Positions 7,749 to 15,900 of a stretch of DNA of 64,000 nt are shown in pieces. Each line of letters starts with the position of its first letter. Positions within the stretch are counted from its first letter, which is position 1. This DNA comes from Sunxiuqinia sp963677175 (GTDB lineage Bacteria; Bacteroidota; Bacteroidia; Bacteroidales; Prolixibacteraceae). The stretch lies in contig CAXXES010000007.1 of the NCBI GenBank assembly GCA_963677175.2, positions 496,001-560,000 on the forward strand, given 5' to 3'. The position numbers and the translations under genes were made by a program. The notes beneath the pieces are model-generated. The model was not told where the DNA came from and did not search any database. It saw only the letters and a program-made list of their open reading frames with translations.

Positions 7749-10271
7749 CTACTTTGCTGTTTTATCTTTGGTGGCAAGTATGCGAACTTTTATCTTTTCA
7801 TTCTTTTTATCATAGCCTATTGAGATGGTATCACCCTCTACAATGGATGCTTTGATAATCACTTCAGCCATTTCATCTTCGAGATATTTCTGAATAGCTC
7901 TTTGCAAAGGCCGAGCTCCATACTGAGCATCATATCCTTTTTCAGCAATGAAATCTTTGGCTGTCCGCGATATTTTCAATTTGTAATTTAAAGATTCGAC
8001 GCGGTCATACAGATCTTTCAGTTCGATATCGATAATCTTAAAAATATCTTCTTTGGTCAGCGAGTTAAACATGATCACATCGTCAATCCGGTTTAGGAAC
8101 TCCGGAGCAAAAGCACGCTTCAGTGCTTTCTGTACAATATACTTCGCTTGCTCGTTTTCCTCTTCTGGAGTCTTCTGCGTTGAGAATCCAACGCCACGGC
8201 CAAAATCGGATAATTGACGTGAGCCAATATTCGAAGTCATAATGATGATCGTATTCTTAAAATCTATATTACGTCCCAAGCTGTCCGTCAGCCGTCCTTC
8301 GTCAAGCACTTGTAGAAGCAGATGAAAAACGTCCGGATGGGCTTTTTCAATCTCATCGAGCAACACAACTGCATAAGGTTTGCGTCGAACTTTCTCCGTC
8401 AACTGACCTCCTTCTTCGTAGCCAATATATCCCGGGGGTGCACCCACCAGTCGTGAAACAGAGAACTTCTCCATATATTCGCTCATGTCGATTCGAATCA
8501 GGGAGTCAATGCTATCAAACAAATATTTGGTTAATACTTTAGCCAGCTGCGTTTTACCAACACCTGTAGGTCCTAAGAATACAAATGATCCAATTGGTTT
8601 GTTGGGATCTTTTAGTCCAGCCCTGTTTCGTTGAATTGCTTTAACAATTTTTGCAATGGCATCGTCCTGACCGACAACACTCCCTTTCAGTTTAGCTCCC
8701 ATGTTCATCAGACGGATACCTTCGGCCTGGGCAATGCGCTGAACAGGAATTCCTGACATCATAGCCACAACTTCAGCAACTTTTTCTTCTTCAACAACCT
8801 CCCGATGATTTATCAGCTCTTTTTCCCAAGCTTCTTTTTCCTGATCCAATAATTGTAGCAGGTTTTTTTCTTTATCTCGGTGGTTCGCGGCTACTTCAAA
8901 ATTCTGGCTTTTTACAGCTTTTATTTTTTCCTCGCGCGTACTTTCAATTTTATCCTCCAGTTTTACAATCCGGTCAGGGACATTGATGTTGGAAATGTGA
9001 ACACGCGACCCGGATTCATCCAGTGCATCAATAGCTTTATCCGGAAGAAAACGATCGGTTATATACCGTGCTGTCAATTTCACACAAGCTTCAATGGCAT
9101 CGTCCGAATAGGTAACATTGTGGTGATCTTCGTAACGTTCTTTGATGTTATGAAGAATTTCAATGGTTTCATCAACCGACGTCGGTTCAACCATCACTTT
9201 TTGGAAACGGCGTTCCAATGCACCATCTTTCTCAATTTGTTGACGGTATTCATCAAGGGTAGTGGCACCAATACATTGAATGTCGCCACGGGCAAGCGCT
9301 GGTTTCAGCATGTTGGCTGCATCAAGCGATCCGGTAGCTCCTCCGGCTCCTACAATGGTGTGAATTTCATCGATGAACAGAATAACATTATTCACTTTCG
9401 CCAGTTCGTTCAGAATGGCTTTCATCCGTTCTTCAAACTGCCCTCTATATTTTGTTCCGGCCACAATCGACGCGATGTCAAGACTGATCACTCGTTTGTC
9501 AAAAAGAACCCTCGAAACTTTTTTCTGAATAATACGAATCGCCAAACCTTCAGCTATAGCCGACTTGCCAACTCCGGGTTCTCCAATCAGGATTGGGTTG
9601 TTCTTTTTTCGACGCGAAAGGATTTGTGCTAAACGCTCAATTTCTCTTTCCCGTCCAACAATGGGATCGAGGTTGTTTTCTTCAGCCGCTTTGGTGATGT
9701 CAATACCAAAGTTATCCAAAACCGGAGTATCAGATTTAGAACCGCCAACCTTCTTTGAAGAAGAGCCTGATGGTGGTTGTTGCTTCGCGAATGGATCATC
9801 GATATCATCCTCATCGCCGAAATCGGATTTGGCTTCAGGCTGTTTGTAATCTTCCAGTCTGGATTTCAGGATATAGTAATTCACATGAAATTCGCTGAGC
9901 AAAGTTGCAATCTGACTTTCTTTGTCCTTCAAAATAGCCAGCAACAAATGACCTGTACTAATCGTTGGGCTGTTAAAAGCCCTGGCTTCAAGATAGACTA
10001 ACTTAAGCGCTTTTTCAGCTGATTTTAAGAGTTGAACGGAAGCTTGCGGATCAATGGTGTTATCTGTACGAAGCGCTTGTTCAATGGCTTCTTTGATTTC
10101 TGATAAATTTACTCCCAAATTGGTGAGTATGTCAATTGCAATTCCTTCACCTTCTCTCAAAATTCCCAGAAAAATATGCTCAAGCCCAATCTGCTCGTTT
10201 CCTAACCTGATCGCTTCTTCACGACTATAGGTTAAAACGTCTTTTATTCTTGGTGAGAATTGAGAATCCAT
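7749..10271 (-). CDS. clpC: ATP-dependent Clp protease ATP-binding subunit ClpC
   Basis: An 840-residue Hsp100 unfoldase that feeds proteins to ClpP. Domains in order are a double Clp N-domain (residues 1-150), a low-complexity linker, AAA-1 with Walker A GEPGVGKS near 228 and LFIDEIHTIVGAG, a UVR-type middle coiled coil near residues 440-480, AAA-2 with GPTGVGKT near 565, and the D2-small C-terminal domain. The UVR middle domain separates it from ClpB and ClpA. The start MDSQFSPRIKDVL is standard. It is divergent from gyrA across 282 bp. No mcsA, mcsB or ctsR genes lie beside it, unlike Firmicutes. Confidence 0.96.
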   Translation of the reverse strand: MDSQFSPRIKDVLTYSREEAIRLGNEQIGLEHIFLGILREGEGIAIDILTNLGVNLSEIKEAIEQALRTDNTIDPQASVQLLKSAEKALKLVYLEARAFNSPTISTGHLLLAILKDKESQIATLLSEFHVNYYILKSRLEDYKQPEAKSDFGDEDDIDDPFAKQQPPSGSSSKKVGGSKSDTPVLDNFGIDITKAAEENNLDPIVGREREIERLAQILSRRKKNNPILIGEPGVGKSAIAEGLAIRIIQKKVSRVLFDKRVISLDIASIVAGTKYRGQFEERMKAILNELAKVNNVILFIDEIHTIVGAGGATGSLDAANMLKPALARGDIQCIGATTLDEYRQQIEKDGALERRFQKVMVEPTSVDETIEILHNIKERYEDHHNVTYSDDAIEACVKLTARYITDRFLPDKAIDALDESGSRVHISNINVPDRIVKLEDKIESTREEKIKAVKSQNFEVAANHRDKEKNLLQLLDQEKEAWEKELINHREVVEEEKVAEVVAMMSGIPVQRIAQAEGIRLMNMGAKLKGSVVGQDDAIAKIVKAIQRNRAGLKDPNKPIGSFVFLGPTGVGKTQLAKVLTKYLFDSIDSLIRIDMSEYMEKFSVSRLVGAPPGYIGYEEGGQLTEKVRRKPYAVVLLDEIEKAHPDVFHLLLQVLDEGRLTDSLGRNIDFKNTIIIMTSNIGSRQLSDFGRGVGFSTQKTPEEENEQAKYIVQKALKRAFAPEFLNRIDDVIMFNSLTKEDIFKIIDIELKDLYDRVESLNYKLKISRTAKDFIAEKGYDAQYGARPLQRAIQKYLEDEMAEVIIKASIVEGDTISIGYDKKNEKIKVRILATKDKTAK

Positions 10272-10499
10272 AATAAACGGTCTTAATAAATTTCTAATTT
10301 TATTCCTTCTAACAAATACTATTCCGAAATGTTGGGGGTGTAAGTCCCACTGAAAATAAAAAATGAATTATAAAAATAGTCAATATTTACTGACTCTCTG
10401 CTTTAATCCATGGGTTTTTTAAACACCCGAATGTTAAAATCTTGTTTCATTTCTACAATTAAAAGCTACTCAAAATGGCTGATTTTGTTAGTATTTTTA

Positions 10500-10507
10500 T
10501 ATTTTTG
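10500..10507 (+). promoter_or_regulatory. Candidate -7 element for gyrA
   Basis: TATTTTTG matches the Bacteroidetes -7 consensus TAnnTTTG, 46 bp before the gyrA start codon. No TTTG is at the usual 19-bp distance upstream; the nearest is 12 bp away, so only half of the promoter is supported. Confidence 0.35.
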
Positions 10508-10540
10508 TAAGTCAAAATTTTTCAACATAAAATTTCTTTA

Positions 10541-10548
10541 AAAGGAGG
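10541..10548 (+). promoter_or_regulatory. Strong Shine-Dalgarno of gyrA
   Basis: AAAGGAGG lies 5 bases before the ATG at 10554. Full Shine-Dalgarno sites are uncommon before Bacteroidetes genes, and few genes in this window have one, so gyrA stands out. Confidence 0.7.
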
Positions 10549-10553
10549 ATTAA

Positions 10554-13073
10554 ATGGCTGAAGGCGAAAAAATTATAAAAATAAATATTGAAGAGCAGAT
10601 GAAGTCTGCTTACATCGATTATTCGATGTCAGTCATTGTGTCGAGGGCGCTGCCCGACGTGCGTGATGGCTTAAAACCAGTTCATAGACGTGTCTTGTTT
10701 GGTATGAATGAGTTAGGGATATTTTCCAATCGTTCATACAAAAAGTCAGCAAGGATAGTCGGAGAAGTTTTGGGTAAGTATCACCCACACGGTGACTCGT
10801 CGGTTTATTTTACCATGGTGCGGATGGCGCAACATTGGTCATTAAGATACCCGTTAATTGACGGCCAAGGAAACTACGGTTCTATTGATGGTGACAGTCC
10901 GGCGGCCATGCGTTACACCGAAGCCCGCTTGGCTAAAATAGCAGAGGAAATTCTGCAAGATTTGGATAAAAACACGGTTGACTTTCAACCAAACTTTGAC
11001 GAGTCGTTAGATGAACCAACTGTTTTACCGACCCGGATTCCTAACTTATTGGTGAATGGCACATCGGGTATTGCTGTCGGAATGGCAACAAATATGCCAC
11101 CACACAACTTATCAGACACTATTGATGCCATCGTGGCATACATTGACAACCGCGATATCGAAATAGCGGATCTTATTCCGATCATCAAAGCTCCTGATTT
11201 CCCTACGGGAGGTATCATTTACGGCTATAGGGGAGTAGAAGAATCGTATGAAACAGGCCGTGGCCGAGTCGTTTTGAGGGGTAAAGCCCATATTGAGCTT
11301 ACTCCAACCGGCAGGGAAAAAATTATCGTCACTGAAATTCCGTATTTGGTTAATAAGGCTGAACTGATCATGAAAATTGCCGAATTAGTCAATGAGAAAA
11401 AAATTGAAGGAATCTCGAATGTTAATGACGAGTCTGACCGTGATGGCATGCGTATCGTCATCGACATTAAGAAAGATGAAATTTCGAATGTTGTTCTAAA
11501 CAAGCTATATAAATATACCCAGCTACAAAACAGCTTCAGCGTAAACAATATTGCCTTGGTCAAAGGCCGTCCAAAGATGCTGAACCTGAAGGATCTCATT
11601 CACTATTTCGTGGAACATCGTCACGATGTTGTGGTTCGGCGTACACAGTATGAGTTGGATCAGGCTGAAAAACGGGCGCACATTCTTGAAGGTTTAATTA
11701 TTGCAAGTGACAACATTGATGAAGTCATCGCAATAATTCGTGGTTCGAAAACGCCCGATGAAGCTAGGGAGCGTTTGATGGAGAAATTTGAACTGACAGA
11801 AATTCAGTCACGCGCAATTGTCGAAATGCGCCTGCGTCAATTGACTGGTCTGGAGCAAGAGAAATTGCACTCGGAATATGAAGAGGTGATGAAGTTTATC
11901 GAACGGTGCAGGGAAATCCTGGCAAACGAAGAACTACGTATGGAGATCATTAAGGATGAGCTGCAAGAGATTAAAGCAAAATACGGAGATGAAAGAAGGA
12001 CCGAAATTGTTCCAGATGCCGAAGAATTTAACCCCGAAGATTTTTACGCCGATGAGGAAATGGTGATTACCATTTCACATATGGGCTATATTAAACGGAC
12101 ACCATTAACCGATTTTAAAACGCAGGGCAGGGGAGGTACTGGCTCAAAAGGCGGGTCAACCCGAGATGAAGATTTCCTGGAGCACATGTTTATCGCAACC
12201 ATGCACAACACCTTGCTGCTCTTTACTGAAAAAGGAAAATGCTTCTGGTTAAAAGTTTACCAAATTCCGGAAGGTACCAGAACCTCCAAAGGGCGTGCTA
12301 TTCAAAATCTGTTGAATATTGAACCCGATGATCAGGTATTGGCATACAACAAAGTGAAAAAGCTAGACGACCCAGAATATATTAATAACAACTTTATCAT
12401 ACTCTGTACGAAAAAGGGTGTCATTAAAAAGACATCATTAGAAGCCTATTCGCGCCCACGTCAGAATGGAGTTAACGCCATAACAATTCGTGAGGGAGAC
12501 CAGTTATTGGAAGCACGCCTAACAAATGGGAATCAAGAAATCATGATCGCTGTGAAATCAGGCAAAGCCATCCGTTTCCATGAAAATATTGTTCGTCCAA
12601 TTGGTAGAACAGCTTCTGGAGTACGTGGCATAACACTTGGAAATGAGAATGATGAGGTAGTTGGCATGATCTGTGTAGAAAATGAGTCTGAAGATGTTCT
12701 TGTTGTTTCTGAAAAAGGCTACGGTAAACGGTCAAGCATTGAAGGCTACCGGATAACCAACAGGGGAGGAAAAGGAGTTAAGACGATTAATATAACCGAG
12801 AAGACAGGTAGCTTGATCGCAATTAAGAGTGTTATTGACGAAAATGACTTGATGATTATTACCCAGAATGGCTTGACAATCCGTCTTCCGATTTCTGCAT
12901 TGCGTGTAATGGGACGAGCAGCCCAAGGAGTTCGTTTAATTAACCTGAAAGAAGAAGATCGAATTGCATCAGTTGCCAGAGTTACTTTTGAAAGCAGTAG
13001 TGAGATAGAAGAAAACGAAAATGGAGAAGATCTTTCTCCGGATATCGAAGAAAATTCTGAAAATGAATCATAA
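10554..13073 (+). CDS. gyrA: DNA gyrase subunit A
   Basis: An 839-residue type IIA topoisomerase subunit that breaks and rejoins DNA during negative supercoiling with GyrB. The N-terminus YIDYSMSVIVSRALPDVRDGLKPVHRR, read here as DYSMSVIV and RALPDVRDGLKP, is diagnostic. The quinolone-pocket region has HPHGDSSVYFTMVRM, and the active-site Tyr is in AAMRYTEARL near residue 123. The last 320 residues form the six-bladed pinwheel with a GyrA-box variant QGRGGTG. The tail is acidic. gyrB is not in the window. The first variable quinolone residue is Ser (HGDSSVY), the susceptible form. Confidence 0.97.
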   Translation: MAEGEKIIKINIEEQMKSAYIDYSMSVIVSRALPDVRDGLKPVHRRVLFGMNELGIFSNRSYKKSARIVGEVLGKYHPHGDSSVYFTMVRMAQHWSLRYPLIDGQGNYGSIDGDSPAAMRYTEARLAKIAEEILQDLDKNTVDFQPNFDESLDEPTVLPTRIPNLLVNGTSGIAVGMATNMPPHNLSDTIDAIVAYIDNRDIEIADLIPIIKAPDFPTGGIIYGYRGVEESYETGRGRVVLRGKAHIELTPTGREKIIVTEIPYLVNKAELIMKIAELVNEKKIEGISNVNDESDRDGMRIVIDIKKDEISNVVLNKLYKYTQLQNSFSVNNIALVKGRPKMLNLKDLIHYFVEHRHDVVVRRTQYELDQAEKRAHILEGLIIASDNIDEVIAIIRGSKTPDEARERLMEKFELTEIQSRAIVEMRLRQLTGLEQEKLHSEYEEVMKFIERCREILANEELRMEIIKDELQEIKAKYGDERRTEIVPDAEEFNPEDFYADEEMVITISHMGYIKRTPLTDFKTQGRGGTGSKGGSTRDEDFLEHMFIATMHNTLLLFTEKGKCFWLKVYQIPEGTRTSKGRAIQNLLNIEPDDQVLAYNKVKKLDDPEYINNNFIILCTKKGVIKKTSLEAYSRPRQNGVNAITIREGDQLLEARLTNGNQEIMIAVKSGKAIRFHENIVRPIGRTASGVRGITLGNENDEVVGMICVENESEDVLVVSEKGYGKRSSIEGYRITNRGGKGVKTINITEKTGSLIAIKSVIDENDLMIITQNGLTIRLPISALRVMGRAAQGVRLINLKEEDRIASVARVTFESSSEIEENENGEDLSPDIEENSENES

Positions 13074-13092
13074 CGCGTTTTTCCATCAGGAG

Positions 13093-13123
13093 TTTGAAAT
13101 GGATAGCAAAAGAATTAAATTTG
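13093..13123 (+). promoter_or_regulatory. Bacteroidetes promoter of the TPR gene
   Basis: TTTG (13093-13096), a 19-bp spacer and TAAATTTG (13116-13123) match the known Bacteroidetes -33/-7 consensus exactly. The predicted start of transcription is about 15 bases before the ATG at 13146. Confidence 0.65.
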
Positions 13124-13145
13124 TAAAAAAATCTAAAAAATAAGA

Positions 13146-14369
13146 ATGATGATGAAGAAAACTATTTTTCTATTTGTACTTATAATTTCAGTAACGGCTG
13201 TATTTGCGCAGAAAGGCAAGGTGTCCAGTGCGCAGAGTTATAAAGACGGTGGTAAATTGGATCAGGCAGTCGAAGTTATTGAATCGACCATCGACCCAAG
13301 TAATGATAAATCCGATAAAACATTGGATTGGCCTAAGACGTGGGAAGTACGGGGTGAAATTTTTCAGGCCGTGTACCAGAGTAAAGACGCAAATTATAAG
13401 AAGTTATCGGATAACCCACTTGCTGAAGCTTTTAAGTCTTACAAAAAGGCACTAGAGCTTGATGACAAAGGTCGTAATGCAAACGGCATTAAAATCAAAT
13501 TAACGCTGTTAGTTTCTGATTTTACAGACCAGGCAGTGCAAGCTTTCAACGATAATAATTATGAGCTTGCCTTGCAATCATTTAAGCAGATCCTTGAAGT
13601 TCAAGATATGCCATTGATGCAAGATGATACCAATGCTGGAGTTGTTGATACCGTTATTATCTTTAATGCCGGTTTGGCTGCTTATAATGCTGAAAAATAT
13701 GACGAGGCTATTAAGTACTATGAAGAAGCTGCGAAGCATGATTATAACGGAGCTCGTACGTTCGAATTAATTTCATCAAGCTATATTTTGCAGCAAGATA
13801 CTGTAAATGCAGTTGATGCTCTGCAAAGAGGTTTTGAAAAATACCCGGACAACAGCTCAATTATGGTAGCTTTGATCAATATCTACCTGAATTCAGATAA
13901 AGTGGATGAAGCGATGAAGTACTTGGAGTTGGCTATCAAAAATGATCCGGAGAATGCGTCCTTTCATTTTGCACGAGGATCATTGTATGACAAAACCGGT
14001 GAAACAGAGAAGGCAGTAGAAGCGTACAAAGACGCCATCGAAATAAAAGATGATTTTGCTGATGCCTATTACAATCTTGGAGCGATCTATTACAATAATG
14101 GTGTACAACAAATTGAAGTCGCCAATGCTGTTCCTACAAACCAGCCCGACAAATATGAAGAAGAAAAGAGCAAAGCTGATATCGATTTTGAAAAGGCCGT
14201 TGAGCCTATGGAGAAAGCTGCTATGTATGCAGCAGCAGCAGAACCTAACGAAAATACAAAGCAAACCGAATTGAGCGCTTTGGAAACGTTGAAAACATTA
14301 TACTATCGTTTGAAAATGATGGACAAGTTCGATGAGGTCAATACCAAATTGGAAGAGTTAAAGCAATAA
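13146..14369 (+). CDS. Exported tetratricopeptide-repeat protein
   Basis: A 407-residue protein with a signal peptide (MMMKKTIFLFVLIISVTAVFAQ) ending near residue 22, followed by TPR units from about residue 95 to the end, for example FNAGLAAYNAEKYDEAIKYY and FHFARGSLYDKTGETEKAV. It is expected in the periplasm as a scaffold for protein contacts. Three consecutive ATG codons open the gene; the first is taken. It has its own promoter 23 bp upstream and a terminator downstream, so it is independent of gyrA. The specific partner is unknown. Confidence 0.85.
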   Translation: MMMKKTIFLFVLIISVTAVFAQKGKVSSAQSYKDGGKLDQAVEVIESTIDPSNDKSDKTLDWPKTWEVRGEIFQAVYQSKDANYKKLSDNPLAEAFKSYKKALELDDKGRNANGIKIKLTLLVSDFTDQAVQAFNDNNYELALQSFKQILEVQDMPLMQDDTNAGVVDTVIIFNAGLAAYNAEKYDEAIKYYEEAAKHDYNGARTFELISSSYILQQDTVNAVDALQRGFEKYPDNSSIMVALINIYLNSDKVDEAMKYLELAIKNDPENASFHFARGSLYDKTGETEKAVEAYKDAIEIKDDFADAYYNLGAIYYNNGVQQIEVANAVPTNQPDKYEEEKSKADIDFEKAVEPMEKAAMYAAAAEPNENTKQTELSALETLKTLYYRLKMMDKFDEVNTKLEELKQ

Positions 14370-14378
14370 TTTAAATAC

Positions 14379-14412
14379 AAAAAAAGGAGAGATTTTTCAC
14401 TCTCCTTTTTTT
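14379..14412 (+). terminator. Intrinsic terminator after the TPR gene
   Basis: GGAGAG (14386-14391) and CTCTCC (14400-14405) with flanking A and T runs form a hairpin followed by TTTTTTT. Confidence 0.85.
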
Positions 14413-14748
14413 AGGCATATGAAAATAACATAATATCAACTATAAGACAAGTTGTATTTCCTCAATTTGTCTATTTCAACCGATGTTAGCGTTTACTGAT
14501 TATTCACACGCCGGACTAGTTGGATAAGGCTTTGTCGAATAATTTTAACCTGCCAAGTTTTTGATTCGGAGGTTTCAGTATATTATTGAGCCCATACCCA
14601 CGTTCGGTTTGGCCGGCTTTCCCTCTGATTTTCCATGCTCTTAAAATATTTTTAATTCACATATTTTAACGAGCTCAAGAATTAGAAGCATAATGTCTTA
14701 ACATCAAGGCTTTTGTCGTATTTACATTTGTGTATTGCTTTTTTCATT
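14413..14748. other. Intergenic region without recognised content
   Basis: 336 bp between two convergent transcripts (TPR gene and mgsA). No open frame of note, RNA gene or inverted repeat was found. Confidence 0.6.
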
Positions 14749-15228
14749 CTACAGATTTACATCTCTCATGACATAGGTGGAATAATCCTTTATAATTGGT
14801 GTGTATTGCTCATGAAACAATTTGGATGAAACGATAAAGTCAGCTGTTGACCTATTGGTTGCCACCGGAATATTGTACAAGGTTGAAATCCGCAACAATG
14901 CTTTCACATCAACGTCGTGTGGTTGTGGTTGCATCGGATCCCAGAAGAAGATCAGCATATCAACCTTTCCCTCTGCAATATTAGCTCCGAGCTGTTGGTC
15001 ACCTCCTAAAGGTCCTGATTTTAAGCGGGTAACTACTGGCGGAATAACCTCATTCTCATGACATTTTTGCAAAAGTGTATCCTGAACCAATTTTCCGGTA
15101 GTTCCGGTACACATGAGATTGTGATAGACTAATTCGTTCCAGTTATAGGCAACCCATTCGATCATATCTTTCTTGCGATTGTCATGGGCTACAAGAGCAA
15201 TCGTTTTCTTTTGTTTGATTGTTTTCAT
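14749..15228 (-). CDS. mgsA: Methylglyoxal synthase
   Basis: A 159-residue enzyme converting dihydroxyacetone phosphate to methylglyoxal and phosphate, a bypass of lower glycolysis under phosphate limitation. Family motifs are IALVAHDNRKKDM near the N-terminus, the phosphate loop GTTGKLV, LKSGPLGGDQQLGA with the catalytic Asp of the GGDQQ type, and the FFWDPMQPQPHDVD segment. The frame is open 25 codons upstream (to 15303), but MKTIKQKKTIALVAHD at 15228 is the normal start and TATCTTTG at 15243-15250 is a possible -7 element that would exclude the extension. Confidence 0.93.
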   Translation of the reverse strand: MKTIKQKKTIALVAHDNRKKDMIEWVAYNWNELVYHNLMCTGTTGKLVQDTLLQKCHENEVIPPVVTRLKSGPLGGDQQLGANIAEGKVDMLIFFWDPMQPQPHDVDVKALLRISTLYNIPVATNRSTADFIVSSKLFHEQYTPIIKDYSTYVMRDVNL

Positions 15229-15382
15229 GAAGAAATTTTTCACAAAGATACATTTTCCATTAGCAGAAATCAGGTTGTATATTAGCGAAACTCTGAACTT
15301 CATATTTTATTGATGTTTTATTCATAAAAAAAGCATGAACAAAATGTCCATGCTTACAAACTTTCGAATAGCAAGTAAGGGT

Positions 15383-15889
15383 CTATTTGAAAATCTTTTT
15401 AAGGTCTTCCAACCAATTTTCAATTCGTTTTTTGGACAGGCGGGCCTGGTTTTCCTGATCCAGTACTAATCCTAAAAACTGGCCGTTTTCAATGGCGTGT
15501 GAAGACTCGAATGTATAATTGTCGATGTCGGTCTGACCAACGATTTCAGCACCCCGATCACGTAAAAGACGCGCCAGAATACCCACTCCATCAGCGAAGT
15601 TTTCAGGGTAGCCAACCTGATCGGCCAAGCCATAAATGGCCACTTTCTTTCCTTTCATATCCATCTCCTCCATTGCCGGAACAAATTCGTCCCAGTAATG
15701 CGGTAATTCCCCGTCAAACCAGGTAGGAACACCTAAAACGAGCTGATCATATTCCGAGAACTTTTCTTCCATCAAATCATCGGCATCAACAACGTCAAGC
15801 TTCAAACTTTTTCCAAAACCGTCAACAATTTTCTGTCCTGCTTTGGCCGTTTTGTTTGAAGTAAAACTATAGATAATTGCAGTACTCAT
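15383..15889 (-). CDS. fldA: Flavodoxin
   Basis: A 168-residue FMN electron carrier. The N-terminus MSTAIIYSFTSNKTAKAG holds the phosphate loop, LVLGVPTWFDGELPHYWDEF includes the 50s-type FMN-stacking region (written here in parts VPTWFDGELP and HYWDEF), and the long-chain insertion with NYTFESSHA follows. It starts 11 bp after the stop of the E1 gene on the same strand and is likely its cotranscribed last gene. Flavodoxins replace ferredoxin under iron shortage or serve pyruvate:flavodoxin-type enzymes; coupling to the E1/E2 genes is inferred from spacing only. Confidence 0.92.
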   Translation of the reverse strand: MSTAIIYSFTSNKTAKAGQKIVDGFGKSLKLDVVDADDLMEEKFSEYDQLVLGVPTWFDGELPHYWDEFVPAMEEMDMKGKKVAIYGLADQVGYPENFADGVGILARLLRDRGAEIVGQTDIDNYTFESSHAIENGQFLGLVLDQENQARLSKKRIENWLEDLKKIFK

Positions 15890-15900
15890 ATTTTCTGTTT

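Noticed and set aside
8880..9632. 250-codon frame antisense to clpC
   Set aside because: It is a shadow of a highly conserved gene; its composition (Phe, Asn, Ile-rich) reflects the reverse complement of ClpC codons.
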